Assembly (NCBI GenBank): GCA_024637225.1
Contig: JAGXFP010000037.1
Coordinates: 1-64,000, forward strand
Direction: 5' to 3'
DNA from: Desulfobacterales bacterium
GTDB lineage: Bacteria; Desulfobacterota; Desulfobulbia; Desulfobulbales; JAGXFP01
DNA length: 64,000 bases
Position 1 is the first letter of the stretch, and each line of letters starts with the position of its first letter. The notes below the pieces were generated by a model. It saw only the letters and a list, made by a program, of their open reading frames with translations. It was not told the origin of the DNA and ran no database searches. The translations under genes and the position numbers were made by a program. Of the stretch, positions 16,976-25,463 are shown piece by piece.

Positions 16976-17398
16976 TCAGTACAGGACTGAATCTAAAGGC
17001 GAAGGTTGAAAAGGAATTTCCTGGTCACGCCGGTCTGGTCTCTTTAGACGCAACCTGCCGTAATTTAACTGACGGTAAGTTGTATATGGCAGAGCCGCGG
17101 TGTCAACCATAAAGCTCAGCACTATATCGGCCATATGGCCATAAAAGACATCTATATCGTGTTTATCGTATTCTACCTGCATTGACGCGGGCGGGCCGAG
17201 AAAGGCCAGGCAGATATCCAAACTCACACCGCTGTAAATTCTAGGAATTGAATCGCAATATGTATTCTCGTACTGTTCATTATGCCTCAAATTGTAGTCG
17301 CTCCCCGGCGGCAAGGTCCGTAACGATCCACATCCCGAGCAGATAAGCGCGAAACAAATTACGACCGACTTGAGTTTTCTGGTCAGCTTAAACATCAA
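16976..17398 (-). CDS. YceK/YidQ-type lipoprotein (DUF1375)
   Basis: A 140-residue predicted lipoprotein with lipobox LICSGC near residue 22. The mature part carries the DUF1375 pattern YSGVSLDICL and the downstream LSFMVDTAALPYTTYRQL (compare YceK: Y.G.R.D, hydrophobic segment, D..LP.T). In enterobacteria these are small outer-membrane-associated lipoproteins of unknown role. The gene is downstream of ppsA on the same strand, but a strong terminator separates them. Confidence 0.75.
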   Translation of the reverse strand: MMFKLTRKLKSVVICFALICSGCGSLRTLPPGSDYNLRHNEQYENTYCDSIPRIYSGVSLDICLAFLGPPASMQVEYDKHDIDVFYGHMADIVLSFMVDTAALPYTTYRQLNYGRLRLKRPDRRDQEIPFQPSPLDSVLY

Positions 17399-17630
17399 TT
17401 ATCCCTTCCCGCCATCTACCCGCCTTAGTTCGTATCCTTTGGAAGTCAGATCTACCGCGTCCCGGCGCATTTTTGCTTGCCTCGGCATACCATTAATAGC
17501 CCCAGTCGCAAAACACCCCACCCCTGGCACCAATGGTTTCTGTTCAATCCCCAACTTTTCGACTTGAGTTATCCTCCTGAACTTTTCTTCCAGGGACGGG
17601 CCTAAGTTAACATAGGAGATTGAAATTTGA

Positions 17631-17668
17631 CAAAAAAAAGAGCGGACCTTCCGGCCCGCTCTTTTTTT
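17631..17668. terminator. Strong bidirectional terminator after ppsA
   Basis: The stem AAAAGAGCGG ... CCGCTCTTTT with loop ACCTTCCGGC has A-runs before and T-runs after it, so it can stop transcription in both directions. It lies 22 bases past the ppsA stop. Confidence 0.92.
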
Positions 17669-17689
17669 ACTTTATACGTCTTTTGCCAA

Positions 17690-20131
17690 TCAAGGATTGA
17701 CGCCCATCTCCTTCTCCTTCTCGGCCACCGCCAAGCGGGTCTTGATGGCCGTATCGGGGATAAGGCTCATGGAGTCGATCCCCAGCTCGACCAGGAAGGT
17801 GGCGAACTCGGGGAAATCAGAGGGGCCCTGGCCGCAGATCCCGATCTTTTTACCACGGCGCTTGGCGGTTTCAATAACCATGCGGATCATATCCTTGACC
17901 GCCGGGTCACGCTCGTCGGCGATCCCGGCAATAATGCCTGAATCCCGATCAAGGCCGTAAGTCAGCTGGGTGAGATCATTGGAACCGATGGAGAAACCGT
18001 CGAAGATATCGGCAAAGGCGTCGGCAGAAATCACGTTACTCGGAATCTCGCACATAACGTAAAGTTCCAGGCCGTTTTCGCCCTGGACCAGGCCGCAATC
18101 CCTCAGAACTTCGATCACCTTCTTGCCCTCTTCGGGAGTCCGGCAGAAAGGCACCATCAGCTTAATATTGGTGAGGCCCATATCGTTTCTGGCCTTCAAC
18201 AATCCCTGACATTCGAGCTCGAAGGCCGGCCGGTATTTAGGATCGTAGTAGCGGGAAGCGCCACGCCAGCCGATCATCGGATTTTCCTCATCAGGCTCGT
18301 AATAGGTCCCGCCGATCAGATTGGCATATTCGTTACTCTTGAAATCGGAGAGCCGCACTATCACGTCTTTCGGATAGAAGCCGGCGGCGATCCGCCCGAC
18401 TCCCTCGGCGACCTTGTCAATGAAGAACTGTTTTTTATCGGTATAGGCTCCGGTCTTTGCGTCGATCTTCCTGACTACTTCCCGCTTATCGGGATCATCG
18501 GAGTTCTTCAGTTCTTCATAGTTATAGAGGGCCAGGGGATGGATACCGATATGGGAATTGATGATAAATTCCTCGCGGGCCAGCCCCACCCCGTCATTGG
18601 GAATCTGGCATTCGGTAAAGGCCTTCTCCGGAATGGCCAGATTCATCATGATCTTGGTCTTGGTTTTCGGCATGTCACCGAGATCCACCTTATCGATTAC
18701 AAAATCAAGGAGACCTTCATAGACGTAACCGGTCTCGCCCTCGGCGGAAGATACGGTGATCTCCTGGCCCTTCTGGATGTCCTTGGAACCGGTGCCGGTC
18801 CCGATCACGCAGGGGATCCCGAGTTCACGGGAGATAATCGCCGCATGACAGGTCCTGCCGCCCCGGTTGGTAACAATGGCCGAGGCGATCTTCATGATCG
18901 GCTCCCAGTCGGGATCGGTCATGTCGGTAACCAGCACTTCTCCGGATTTGAAATCATGGATCTCGGAGACATTGTCAATTACCCGGGCGGTACCCTGGCC
19001 GATCTTGGCGCCGACGGCCAGCCCTTCGACAATTATCTTGTCGCTTTTTTCTTTGAGCCTGTAGGTTTCCATACTGCCGGCAACGACCTGCGAGTGAACC
19101 GTCTCCGGACGGGCCTGGACGATGAACAGCTCGCCGGTGCCGACCTTATCGCCGTCCCCGTCCTTTGCCCACTCTATATCCATGGCCTTGCCGTAATGGT
19201 CTTCGATGATGCAGGCCCATTCTGAAAGTTTCAGGATCTCGTCATCGCTCAAGACATAAGCCGCCTGCTCTTCCGGCGTAGTCGGGATGTTCTTGACCGG
19301 CTCTTTTGTATTGGGATCATCATCGTAGATCATCTTGATCTCTTTGGACCCGGTCTTCTTGGAGACTATCGGCCTTTTGCCCTCCTTCAGGGTCGGCTTG
19401 AAGACGTAATACTCATCGGGATTGACCGCGCCCTGAACCACATTCTCGCCGAGGCCCCAGGCTCCGGTCAGAAAAACCGCGTCCTTGAAACCCGATTCGG
19501 TATCGATGGAGAATATAACCCCGGAAGAGGCCGAGTCGCTTCTGGCCATTTTCTGAACGGTGATCGACAGGTAGACGTCAAACTGGCCGAAACCCTTGTC
19601 GTGGCGGTAGGAAATGGCACGATTGGTGAAAAGGGAGGCAAAGCATTTTTTACAGTTTTCGATCAGGGCATCATGGCCGCGGATGTTGAGAAAGGTTTCC
19701 TGCTGGCCGGCAAAGGAAGCATCGGGCAGATCCTCGGCAGTGGCAGACGACCTGACCGCCACACTATGGTTCTCACCGTACTCTTCCTCCATCTTCTGGT
19801 ATGCTTCGATGATGGCATGGCGCAGATCATCGGGAAACTCGGCGTTCCGGATGATATCCCGGGCCTTTTCGCCGCGGGCCTGCAAGTTTCGTAGATCATG
19901 GGTATCGAGGCCGTCGAGGGCCTCCCTGATCTTGTCGGCGATCCCGGCATCCTTTAAAAGATGCTTATAGGCATAAGCGGTAATGGCAAAGCCATGGGGC
20001 ACGGCTACACCCTTGGAAGTGAGATTGCGATACATTTCGCCAAGAGATGCGTTCTTGCCGCCAACCAGGTGGACATCGTCTATGCCGATGTCATCAAACC
20101 AGAGGATCAACTCTTCGTCATGCTTTACCAT
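17690..20131 (-). CDS. ppsA: Phosphoenolpyruvate synthase
   Basis: This 813-residue enzyme makes PEP from pyruvate and ATP (giving AMP and phosphate), the entry to gluconeogenesis. It has the ATP-grasp domain (VGGKNASLGEM, then SVAVRSSATAEDLPDASFAGQQETFLN), the swivelling phosphohistidine domain with catalytic His in GGRTCHAAIISRELGIP near residue 423, and the PEP-binding barrel ending with SIGSNDLTQLTYGLDRDS and a C-terminal GICGQGPSDFPEFA with the catalytic Cys. These variants match PEP synthase rather than pyruvate phosphate dikinase. I chose the ATG at 20131 because GCAGGAG lies 7 bases upstream; an earlier in-frame start at 20149 has none. Confidence 0.95.
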   Translation of the reverse strand: MVKHDEELILWFDDIGIDDVHLVGGKNASLGEMYRNLTSKGVAVPHGFAITAYAYKHLLKDAGIADKIREALDGLDTHDLRNLQARGEKARDIIRNAEFPDDLRHAIIEAYQKMEEEYGENHSVAVRSSATAEDLPDASFAGQQETFLNIRGHDALIENCKKCFASLFTNRAISYRHDKGFGQFDVYLSITVQKMARSDSASSGVIFSIDTESGFKDAVFLTGAWGLGENVVQGAVNPDEYYVFKPTLKEGKRPIVSKKTGSKEIKMIYDDDPNTKEPVKNIPTTPEEQAAYVLSDDEILKLSEWACIIEDHYGKAMDIEWAKDGDGDKVGTGELFIVQARPETVHSQVVAGSMETYRLKEKSDKIIVEGLAVGAKIGQGTARVIDNVSEIHDFKSGEVLVTDMTDPDWEPIMKIASAIVTNRGGRTCHAAIISRELGIPCVIGTGTGSKDIQKGQEITVSSAEGETGYVYEGLLDFVIDKVDLGDMPKTKTKIMMNLAIPEKAFTECQIPNDGVGLAREEFIINSHIGIHPLALYNYEELKNSDDPDKREVVRKIDAKTGAYTDKKQFFIDKVAEGVGRIAAGFYPKDVIVRLSDFKSNEYANLIGGTYYEPDEENPMIGWRGASRYYDPKYRPAFELECQGLLKARNDMGLTNIKLMVPFCRTPEEGKKVIEVLRDCGLVQGENGLELYVMCEIPSNVISADAFADIFDGFSIGSNDLTQLTYGLDRDSGIIAGIADERDPAVKDMIRMVIETAKRRGKKIGICGQGPSDFPEFATFLVELGIDSMSLIPDTAIKTRLAVAEKEKEMGVNP

Positions 20132-20223
20132 TTTTTTACTCCTGCTCAAATTGTGTATGATATTTTGATTTTATAAAAATGATTATTTAACTGAATGAAT
20201 ATTCAATCCTTTGACTGCAACCT

Positions 20224-20252
20224 TTTATAGCTAATCTTACGAACAGGGTCAA
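20224..20252 (-). promoter_or_regulatory. Sigma-70 type promoter of ppsA
   Basis: On the minus strand TTGACC and TATAAA are separated by exactly 17 bases, five of six matches in each box. Transcription would begin about 85 bases upstream of the ppsA ATG. Confidence 0.75.
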
Positions 20253-20286
20253 CCGAAACTTGACAAACTCGCAAAAAGTCAAAATG

Positions 20287-20456
20287 GATGGTTAGGCGTA
20301 CGCTACCACTTACGGGTGGAAATTGTCCAATTTAAGACGCGCGAATTCCGAGGGATAAAACATACTTTTGTACGCTGCAAAGAAGTGACAATTTGCGGAA
20401 AACCAGGAGCAAAAACAGGCCACAACTCATTATATCGAAGTTTTTCCGTCGCCATC
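20287..20456 (+). repeat. Divergent family 1 element upstream of ppsA
   Basis: The ends GATGGTTAGGC and GTCGCCATC are recognisable, and so are GACGCGCGAATTCCGAGG, GTACGCTGCAA and GACAATTTGCGG inside. The leader GACAAACTCGCAAAAAGTC just before it also precedes the copy at 22933, so the mobile unit may be larger than the terminal repeats imply. The element lies between the divergent ppsA and phosphohexomutase genes and is longer than usual because of an insertion or drift in the right half. Confidence 0.65.
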
Positions 20457-20602
20457 AAGCTTTTACGAGTCTTTCTGAAGATATCGTCCAAAAAAAATAA
20501 TTTAAATTAACCGCAACCTGTTATATGATTTGCAGATTGAAGGCATATCCAGGCACTTCTTTACGAAAAGTTTCCCGAACAGGTTAACCGGAGAATATCC
20601 GT

Positions 20603-22333
20603 ATGTCCGAACCAAAAAATTCAATAGAAGCCCTTTTTTCAGAGTTCGTCATTGCCGATAATCACCGGGACAGCGACTACTTCAGCCTGCTCAGGAAGCT
20701 GGTCCTGGGTCGCAACAGCAGCTCCACCGACGACGATTACCAGCTCTGGCAGGAAGCCATCGATAAAGCATACAGCCTGCTCGACGATGAGATCCGCACC
20801 AATGAAGACAAACCCATTACCGCGGTCAAGTTCGGCACTTCCGGCTGGCGGGGTTTGCTCGGCAAGGATCTTTTCGTCAAGTCGGTGGTCCAGGTGACCA
20901 TGGCAATCTGCGAACTTTACGACGACAGCGCCCCAACCGAATTGCGGCACGCTCTCGGAGTTAAATCCAGGCAGGATGCGCTGCAAAGAGGCGGCATAAT
21001 CGGCTTCGACAACCGTTTCGGAGGAGAACTGCTGGGCGGCTGCGTGGCCGAAGTCCTCTCCGGTGCCGGATTCCACGTCCATTACGCCGGAGAATCGTCA
21101 ACCGGGGTACTCTCCGCCGCCTTACTTGAACTCAACGCGGCATTTTCAATCAACCTCACCCCGAGTCACAACCCCCTGGAATACGGCGGTTTTAAATTCA
21201 ATGCCGCCGATGGGGGTCCCGCCGCCAAAGTGATCACCGACCGGATCACCGCCAATGCCGGACGAATCATCGAAGATGACCGGATGCCGAGCGGTGCACC
21301 ACGCCCCGAATTGGTCCAGGAGGTGGATGCCCTGGCCAGCTGGCAGAATTTCGTCCGCAAAGGCGCAAGCCGCCACAAGCTGGATTACGACCGGATCATT
21401 GATGATTTTTTCAAGAATGATTCCGTGGCTATCGCCATAGATTCGGTCCACGGCGCCAGCCGGATTCACATCGCCCCGCTTTTTAAGCATCAGGAAAGTG
21501 AGCGGCTCATCACGATTCGCGACAACATCGACCAGACCTTCGGCGGCATCGCACCCGAGCCTTCTCCCGCCAACATGAATCTAGTCCGCCAGGCACTGGC
21601 CGAAAGGAGTGAGCCTCTAAAACTGGGGATGGTGATCGATCCGGACGCCGACAGGATCAGGTTCACCGACGGACTTGAAGATATCGAAATGAACAAGTTC
21701 GGAGCGGCCGCCTATCACTATCTCCACGAACATAAAAAACTTGCCGGCATGGTGGCGAAAAGTGTCGCGACCAGCAATTTCGCCAACGCCATCGCCCGGG
21801 GGCTCGGCGAGGAGATATTTGAAAGTCGGGTGGGCTTCAAGGAGTTCAAACCGGTCATTGATCGCGCCCTCGTTTTTTTCGAGGAATCGGACGGTATCTC
21901 GATCATCGGCCACACCCCGGAAAAGGACGCTTATATCGGGCTGTTGCTGGCTCTGGATATGACCATTTCCCTGAACACCCCCTTAAGCGTCTACATCAAA
22001 AAGCTCGAGGAAAAATTCGGGGCTTTTTATCCCGAACGGGCCGCCATCGAGGTAGACATCCAGGGCGCGGAGTTGCAAAATGCCTTGGCCAGGCTTGAAA
22101 AATACCAAAAAGGCTCGAGTATCCTGGTGGGCGACCGGGAACTTACGGTCAGCGAAGTTATCGATATCGACGGCTACAAAATGATCATGGAAGACGGAAG
22201 CTGGCTGATGATCAGACCATCGGGTACCGAACCTAAAGTGCGCTTTTATGTCGAAGCCAGAACGCCGGAGGCCAAAGAGGAGCTCTTCAATACCGCCCGC
22301 CGCCTTCTGGTTGAAGTCGGGATAACCGCATGA
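20603..22333 (+). CDS. Phosphoglucomutase/phosphomannomutase (alpha-D-phosphohexomutase)
   Basis: The 576-residue enzyme interconverts hexose 1- and 6-phosphates. All four active-site loops are visible: phosphoserine loop NLTPSHNPLEYGGFK (Ser near 187), metal loop DPDADRIRF near 346, sugar-ring loop FFEESDGIS near 430 and C-terminal phosphate loop RPSGTEPKVRFYVE near 540. Long N-terminal region (over 180 residues before the serine loop) fits the larger PGM-type members. Together with ppsA next door and glgB 3 kb away it suggests a glucose-1-phosphate/glycogen role, which is inference. A GGAG site precedes the ATG. Confidence 0.9.
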   Translation: MSEPKNSIEALFSEFVIADNHRDSDYFSLLRKLVLGRNSSSTDDDYQLWQEAIDKAYSLLDDEIRTNEDKPITAVKFGTSGWRGLLGKDLFVKSVVQVTMAICELYDDSAPTELRHALGVKSRQDALQRGGIIGFDNRFGGELLGGCVAEVLSGAGFHVHYAGESSTGVLSAALLELNAAFSINLTPSHNPLEYGGFKFNAADGGPAAKVITDRITANAGRIIEDDRMPSGAPRPELVQEVDALASWQNFVRKGASRHKLDYDRIIDDFFKNDSVAIAIDSVHGASRIHIAPLFKHQESERLITIRDNIDQTFGGIAPEPSPANMNLVRQALAERSEPLKLGMVIDPDADRIRFTDGLEDIEMNKFGAAAYHYLHEHKKLAGMVAKSVATSNFANAIARGLGEEIFESRVGFKEFKPVIDRALVFFEESDGISIIGHTPEKDAYIGLLLALDMTISLNTPLSVYIKKLEEKFGAFYPERAAIEVDIQGAELQNALARLEKYQKGSSILVGDRELTVSEVIDIDGYKMIMEDGSWLMIRPSGTEPKVRFYVEARTPEAKEELFNTARRLLVEVGITA

Positions 22334-22511
22334 TCTCCTTAAATGCAGCCCATCGCCGAGATCTAATTCAGCAATCTCAAGGCAAACCAGCAGTGGAACA
22401 CGCGGGTTGATAAACAAGTTGCCCCGCACGCAAATTTGACGAATCAGCCGGGCGTGGCTGTAAAAAGCCGGCCGGATAAGGGGCTGTGTTGATCATGGAG
22501 AAATCTTGATT

Positions 22512-22730
22512 ATGCGAGATAAGGTTGAAGAAGCCCTGAGCAGAATCAGGCCGACTCTACAGAAAGACGGCGGAGACGTGGTTTTGATAGATGTGACCGA
22601 GAATGGGGTGGTAAAGGTGCAATTAACCGGGGCCTGTCGAGACTGCCGGATGTCCGATGCCACAACGAGGAGTATCGAGAATTTTTTAAAAAGCGAAGTT
22701 CCGGAAGTCTCCGCGGTAGAACCGGTGTGA
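22512..22730 (+). CDS. NFU-type Fe-S scaffold domain protein
   Basis: A stand-alone NifU C-terminal domain of 72-74 residues. The cluster motif is GACRDC (C-x-x-C near residue 44), preceded by the typical IRPTLQKDGGDVVLIDV. Such proteins bridge two subunits around one [4Fe-4S] cluster and hand it to target enzymes. The usual CPxS continuation is CRMS here, so the Pro is replaced. Start could be TTG at 22506 (GGAG spacing 5) or ATG at 22512 (spacing 11). A family 1 element begins 21 bases after the stop. Confidence 0.88.
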   Translation: MRDKVEEALSRIRPTLQKDGGDVVLIDVTENGVVKVQLTGACRDCRMSDATTRSIENFLKSEVPEVSAVEPV

Positions 22731-22751
22731 CACTCTGAAGCCTTTATTCAT

Positions 22752-22900
22752 GATGGCGTCGCATGCAATGCCTCTTGCGGGATGAAAATGTCAGATCCAG
22801 GGGCGCGAAGTTCGAAGAAAGGAAGCGCACTCCGGTACGCGGCAATAATGAGACAACTTCCAGCAAGAAAGGAATTGACGTTTTTTTTTGCGACGCCATC
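22752..22900 (+). repeat. Family 1 element, copy with GCGTC ends
   Basis: Bounded by GATGGCGTCGCA and TGCGACGCCATC, with the internal TCAGATCCAGGGGCGCGAAG, CGCACTCCGGTACGCGGCAA and GAGACAACTTCCAGCAAG blocks of the family. It is followed after 32 bases by another copy in the same direction. Confidence 0.8.
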
Positions 22901-22932
22901 TTATGTGACAAACTCTCAAAAAGTCAAAATGG

Positions 22933-23058
22933 GATGGCTAGGCAAAAATCGTCAGATCCAAGGTGCGCGAATTTCGAGGAATGCAGCGTACTTCAGTACG
23001 CTGCAATGACGAGACAATTTGCAGCAACGCGGGAGCTGGCGATTTTTGCCTAGCCATC
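22933..23058 (+). repeat. Family 1 element, best-preserved copy
   Basis: The 126-bp copy runs from GATGGCTAGGCAAAAATCG to CGATTTTTGCCTAGCCATC, a perfect 19-bp terminal inverted repeat. The centre is CAGCGTACTTCAGTACGCTG. The leader GACAAACTCTCAAAAAGTC precedes it. Its right end provides the last two bases of the rlmH stop codon (TGA on the minus strand). Confidence 0.92.
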
Positions 23059-23524
23059 ATTTGTGATAGCCTGTGCCAGTCAAGATATTAAAAGCCCGAT
23101 AGAGCTGCTCGACAATGAGCAGGCGGGCCATCTCATGGGTAAATGTCATCTTCGACAGCGAAAGAACCAGATCGGCTCGGGCCAGAACCTGATTCCCAAG
23201 CCCCAATGCTCCCCCCACCACAACGGTTAGATGATTGACGCCGCGATCGCGCCACTGCCCAAGACAGGCCGCCAGCTTTTCGGAACTGTAGTCGCGGCCG
23301 CCCGGATCAAGGACGATCAGGAAAGTTTTCGGTTGGAGACGAGCGAGCAGCAACGCCCCCTCTTCCCGTTTAATCATTGAATCGGGCTTAGCGGCGGGCT
23401 TAACGTCTTTTAGGATCCGCACCTCAATCTCGGCATGACGTTTGAGTCTTCCACAAAAGTCTTCTATGCCGGCGGCCAGATAATCATTTTTGGTCTTGCC
23501 CGGAAACAGGAACTCGATCCGCAT
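23057..23524 (-). CDS. rlmH: 23S rRNA pseudouridine-1915 N3-methyltransferase RlmH
   Basis: The 155-residue SPOUT methyltransferase has the trefoil-knot signatures LDPGGRDYSSEKLA, the SAM-binding VVVGGALGLGNQVL and the C-terminal LSLSKMTFTHEMARLLIVEQLYRAFNILTGTGYHK-type block (YRA...G.YHK). The family consensus is GGxxG; here GGALG. It modifies helix 69 of 23S rRNA in assembled ribosomes. The stop codon overlaps the end of a family 1 repeat. Confidence 0.96.
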   Translation of the reverse strand: MRIEFLFPGKTKNDYLAAGIEDFCGRLKRHAEIEVRILKDVKPAAKPDSMIKREEGALLLARLQPKTFLIVLDPGGRDYSSEKLAACLGQWRDRGVNHLTVVVGGALGLGNQVLARADLVLSLSKMTFTHEMARLLIVEQLYRAFNILTGTGYHK

Positions 23525-23542
23525 TCTACCGTCCGGAGATGT

Positions 23543-23965
23543 TTACTTTTTTTCGGCAGCGAGCCGCGGGGCCAGGTTCCGGCAAAAATCATCGTAAGCC
23601 AGGCTCTGGTCGATCCCGGGACAGGAGTCGCGGATGGCGGCAAGATTACTCTCGTCCCCCATAATACTTGGATGGAGAGGCCACTGCCCGCAGCGCCAAG
23701 GCCTGCCGGGATGGATCAGGCAGCCATCCCGATAGAATATGCAATGTCCGTCGACGACCTTCATCTGGACGACTTTGCCGGTCACCCGCAGATATTTTTC
23801 GACAACCTCGGCGGTCGGCAGCCCCAGATATTCGACCATTCTTGCCAAATCGTCTTCATTAAGGGATACCGTGGTTTCCCCATGACAACAATGGCCGCAC
23901 ATCCTGCAACTGAATATTTCTTTTTCCAACTTCTTGCTCCTCGAAAATATCGGAAAACCGTTCAT
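23543..23965 (-). CDS. YkgJ-type cysteine-cluster protein
   Basis: A 140-residue protein of the YkgJ (CxxCxxCC) family, thought to bind zinc or iron. The N-terminal motif is CRMCGHCC near residues 20-27; further conserved Cys occur in GHCIFYRDGC, RPWRCGQWP and at SCPG and FC near the end. Members are common in sulfate reducers; biochemical role not established. It lies 18 bases upstream of rlmH on the same strand and is probably cotranscribed with it. Confidence 0.85.
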   Translation of the reverse strand: MNGFPIFSRSKKLEKEIFSCRMCGHCCHGETTVSLNEDDLARMVEYLGLPTAEVVEKYLRVTGKVVQMKVVDGHCIFYRDGCLIHPGRPWRCGQWPLHPSIMGDESNLAAIRDSCPGIDQSLAYDDFCRNLAPRLAAEKK

Positions 23966-24172
23966 TCGGGAAACGGCTCAAGTCCGGCTCAAAAAAAATC
24001 ATCCCGATTAACTTAATTTTTATGCTAATCAGTCAACTTATATAAATGATTATGCGACCTTCCACAAACCTTTTTCCAGCAAAGTCGTCCCGCTCCGCCA
24101 CCCACAAAAACAAGAGCGAGGGCGCGACTCAGCTTTTCATGACATGGCCGGGCGATCGGCGGTAAAACCAGC

Positions 24173-24724
24173 TCACGCCGAGCCGACCACGTTGCCGAAT
24201 GTGGCGATATCGATCCCGAGCCGCCGGGCCGCCTCTTCCCACTTCCTGTGATCAGGAGTATTGAAGATCACATCCTCGTCGCCCGGCAAGGCCAGCCAGC
24301 CGTCATCCGCCAACTCATTTTCGAGCTGGCCCGGCCCCCAGCCTGCATAGCCGAGGGTAAAGATATAGCGCTCCGGCTGACGCCCTCCGGAGATTGCCTT
24401 GAGAATTTCAACGTCGCTTGTCAATCTCAGATTTTCAGTGACTTCCAGGTAATTGCAACATTCAAAATCGCTGCTGAACAGGAAGAAGCCCGCTTCCATT
24501 TCCATGGGTCCGCCCAAATAAACAGATGGCAGAGTCCTCTCCGGCACCTCAATCCCAAGCCCTTCCATGACTTCGGCCAGGGTATGTGAAGTGGGATGAT
24601 TGATCATCAACCCCATGGCCCCTTCATCATCACTATGGCCGCAAAGATAAACCACCTTCTTGAAAAACCTGGGATCAGGCATATGAGGAGTGGCGATCAA
24701 AAAATTTCCCTGAAGTGACTTCAT
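24173..24724 (-). CDS. yqgE: YqgE/AlgH family protein (DUF179)
   Basis: The 183-residue protein starts with the standard LQGNFLIATPHMPDPRFFKKVVYLCGH and contains GAMGLMINHPT and the GYAGWGPGQLENELADDGWL block of the family. A very good ribosome site (AAAGGAG, spacing 5) fixes the ATG. The function of the family is not known; AlgH was once linked to alginate gene expression. Confidence 0.95.
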   Translation of the reverse strand: MKSLQGNFLIATPHMPDPRFFKKVVYLCGHSDDEGAMGLMINHPTSHTLAEVMEGLGIEVPERTLPSVYLGGPMEMEAGFFLFSSDFECCNYLEVTENLRLTSDVEILKAISGGRQPERYIFTLGYAGWGPGQLENELADDGWLALPGDEDVIFNTPDHRKWEEAARRLGIDIATFGNVVGSA

Positions 24725-25463
24725 TTAATCTCCTTTGGCGAGAAAGTAAAAAAACAGCATTTGAGCTCCAGTTAGAGATTTACAAGGTATATATTTAGAT
24801 GTTAATCATCGAATTTTTCTAAAAAAACCTTGAGACAAACTAATTTTAAAAGAATTAACGTGATCCGGGTTCGGCTTTTGGGCAATCAGTTTGCCCCGAA
24901 CAGATCTATAGTTACTTGTTTATCTGACCGTTTTCTCGGTGAAGGAAATTACAACCCGCCGTCTTTCAGACCGACAGATAAGGTCAGGAATTCTGGGTAA
25001 AATCCAGGACCACCAACCGATAATTCACGATAACAGATATTTTAATGTGAAAAAACTTAAACCGTTTATCTCCATGTGATATGCTCTAAAAAATTCGTAA
25101 GTACCCAATCCACTTGGAAACCGGCAAAAGCACCGAAAAAACCACCTAAACGTAACTCTGCAAGACCTCTGCGGCTGCGCCCCCTGAAGGGCATAAACTT
25201 CGGAGGCTACATCCTCCGGCGAAGCCGGATAAGAAGGCCAGATACCTTGTTTCCCGACAGGGAGACCAGATATCGGTATGGGGGCTAACCAGGAACGGAG
25301 ACAAGTTGGAAAAATTGAGAGTGCTGCCGGGCAGTTACAAAAGATTCACTAGTAAATGGTCCTTAATCTTGACAAACAAAATACTTATATTACACAAAGC
25401 AGATTGATCTTACGTTCTGTGACGTGATAGCTGACCAATAATAATTCCGGAGAAAGGGAAAAA
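24725..25463. other. Long intergenic region between yqgE and glgB with possible structured RNA
   Basis: These 739 bases separate divergent genes. The left 300 bases are AT-rich and probably hold promoters. The part 25165-25300 is GC-rich and folds into several short perfect hairpins, for example CGGAGG-CTACAT-CCTCCG at 25201-25218. A TTGACA at 25369-25374 has no -10 at a proper distance. A 70-codon frame at 25076-25288 is not protein-like. This could be an untranslated leader or small RNA, but I recognise no family. Confidence 0.35.

Noticed and set aside
17690-20131. Pyruvate phosphate dikinase as an alternative for ppsA
   Set aside because: The phosphohistidine motif, the length and the C-terminal Cys region match PEP synthase and not the PPDK pattern.
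25076-25288. Possible small basic protein upstream of glgB
   Set aside because: The translation follows GC-rich hairpins, has no ribosome site, and is rich in Arg/Pro as expected from non-coding GC-rich DNA.
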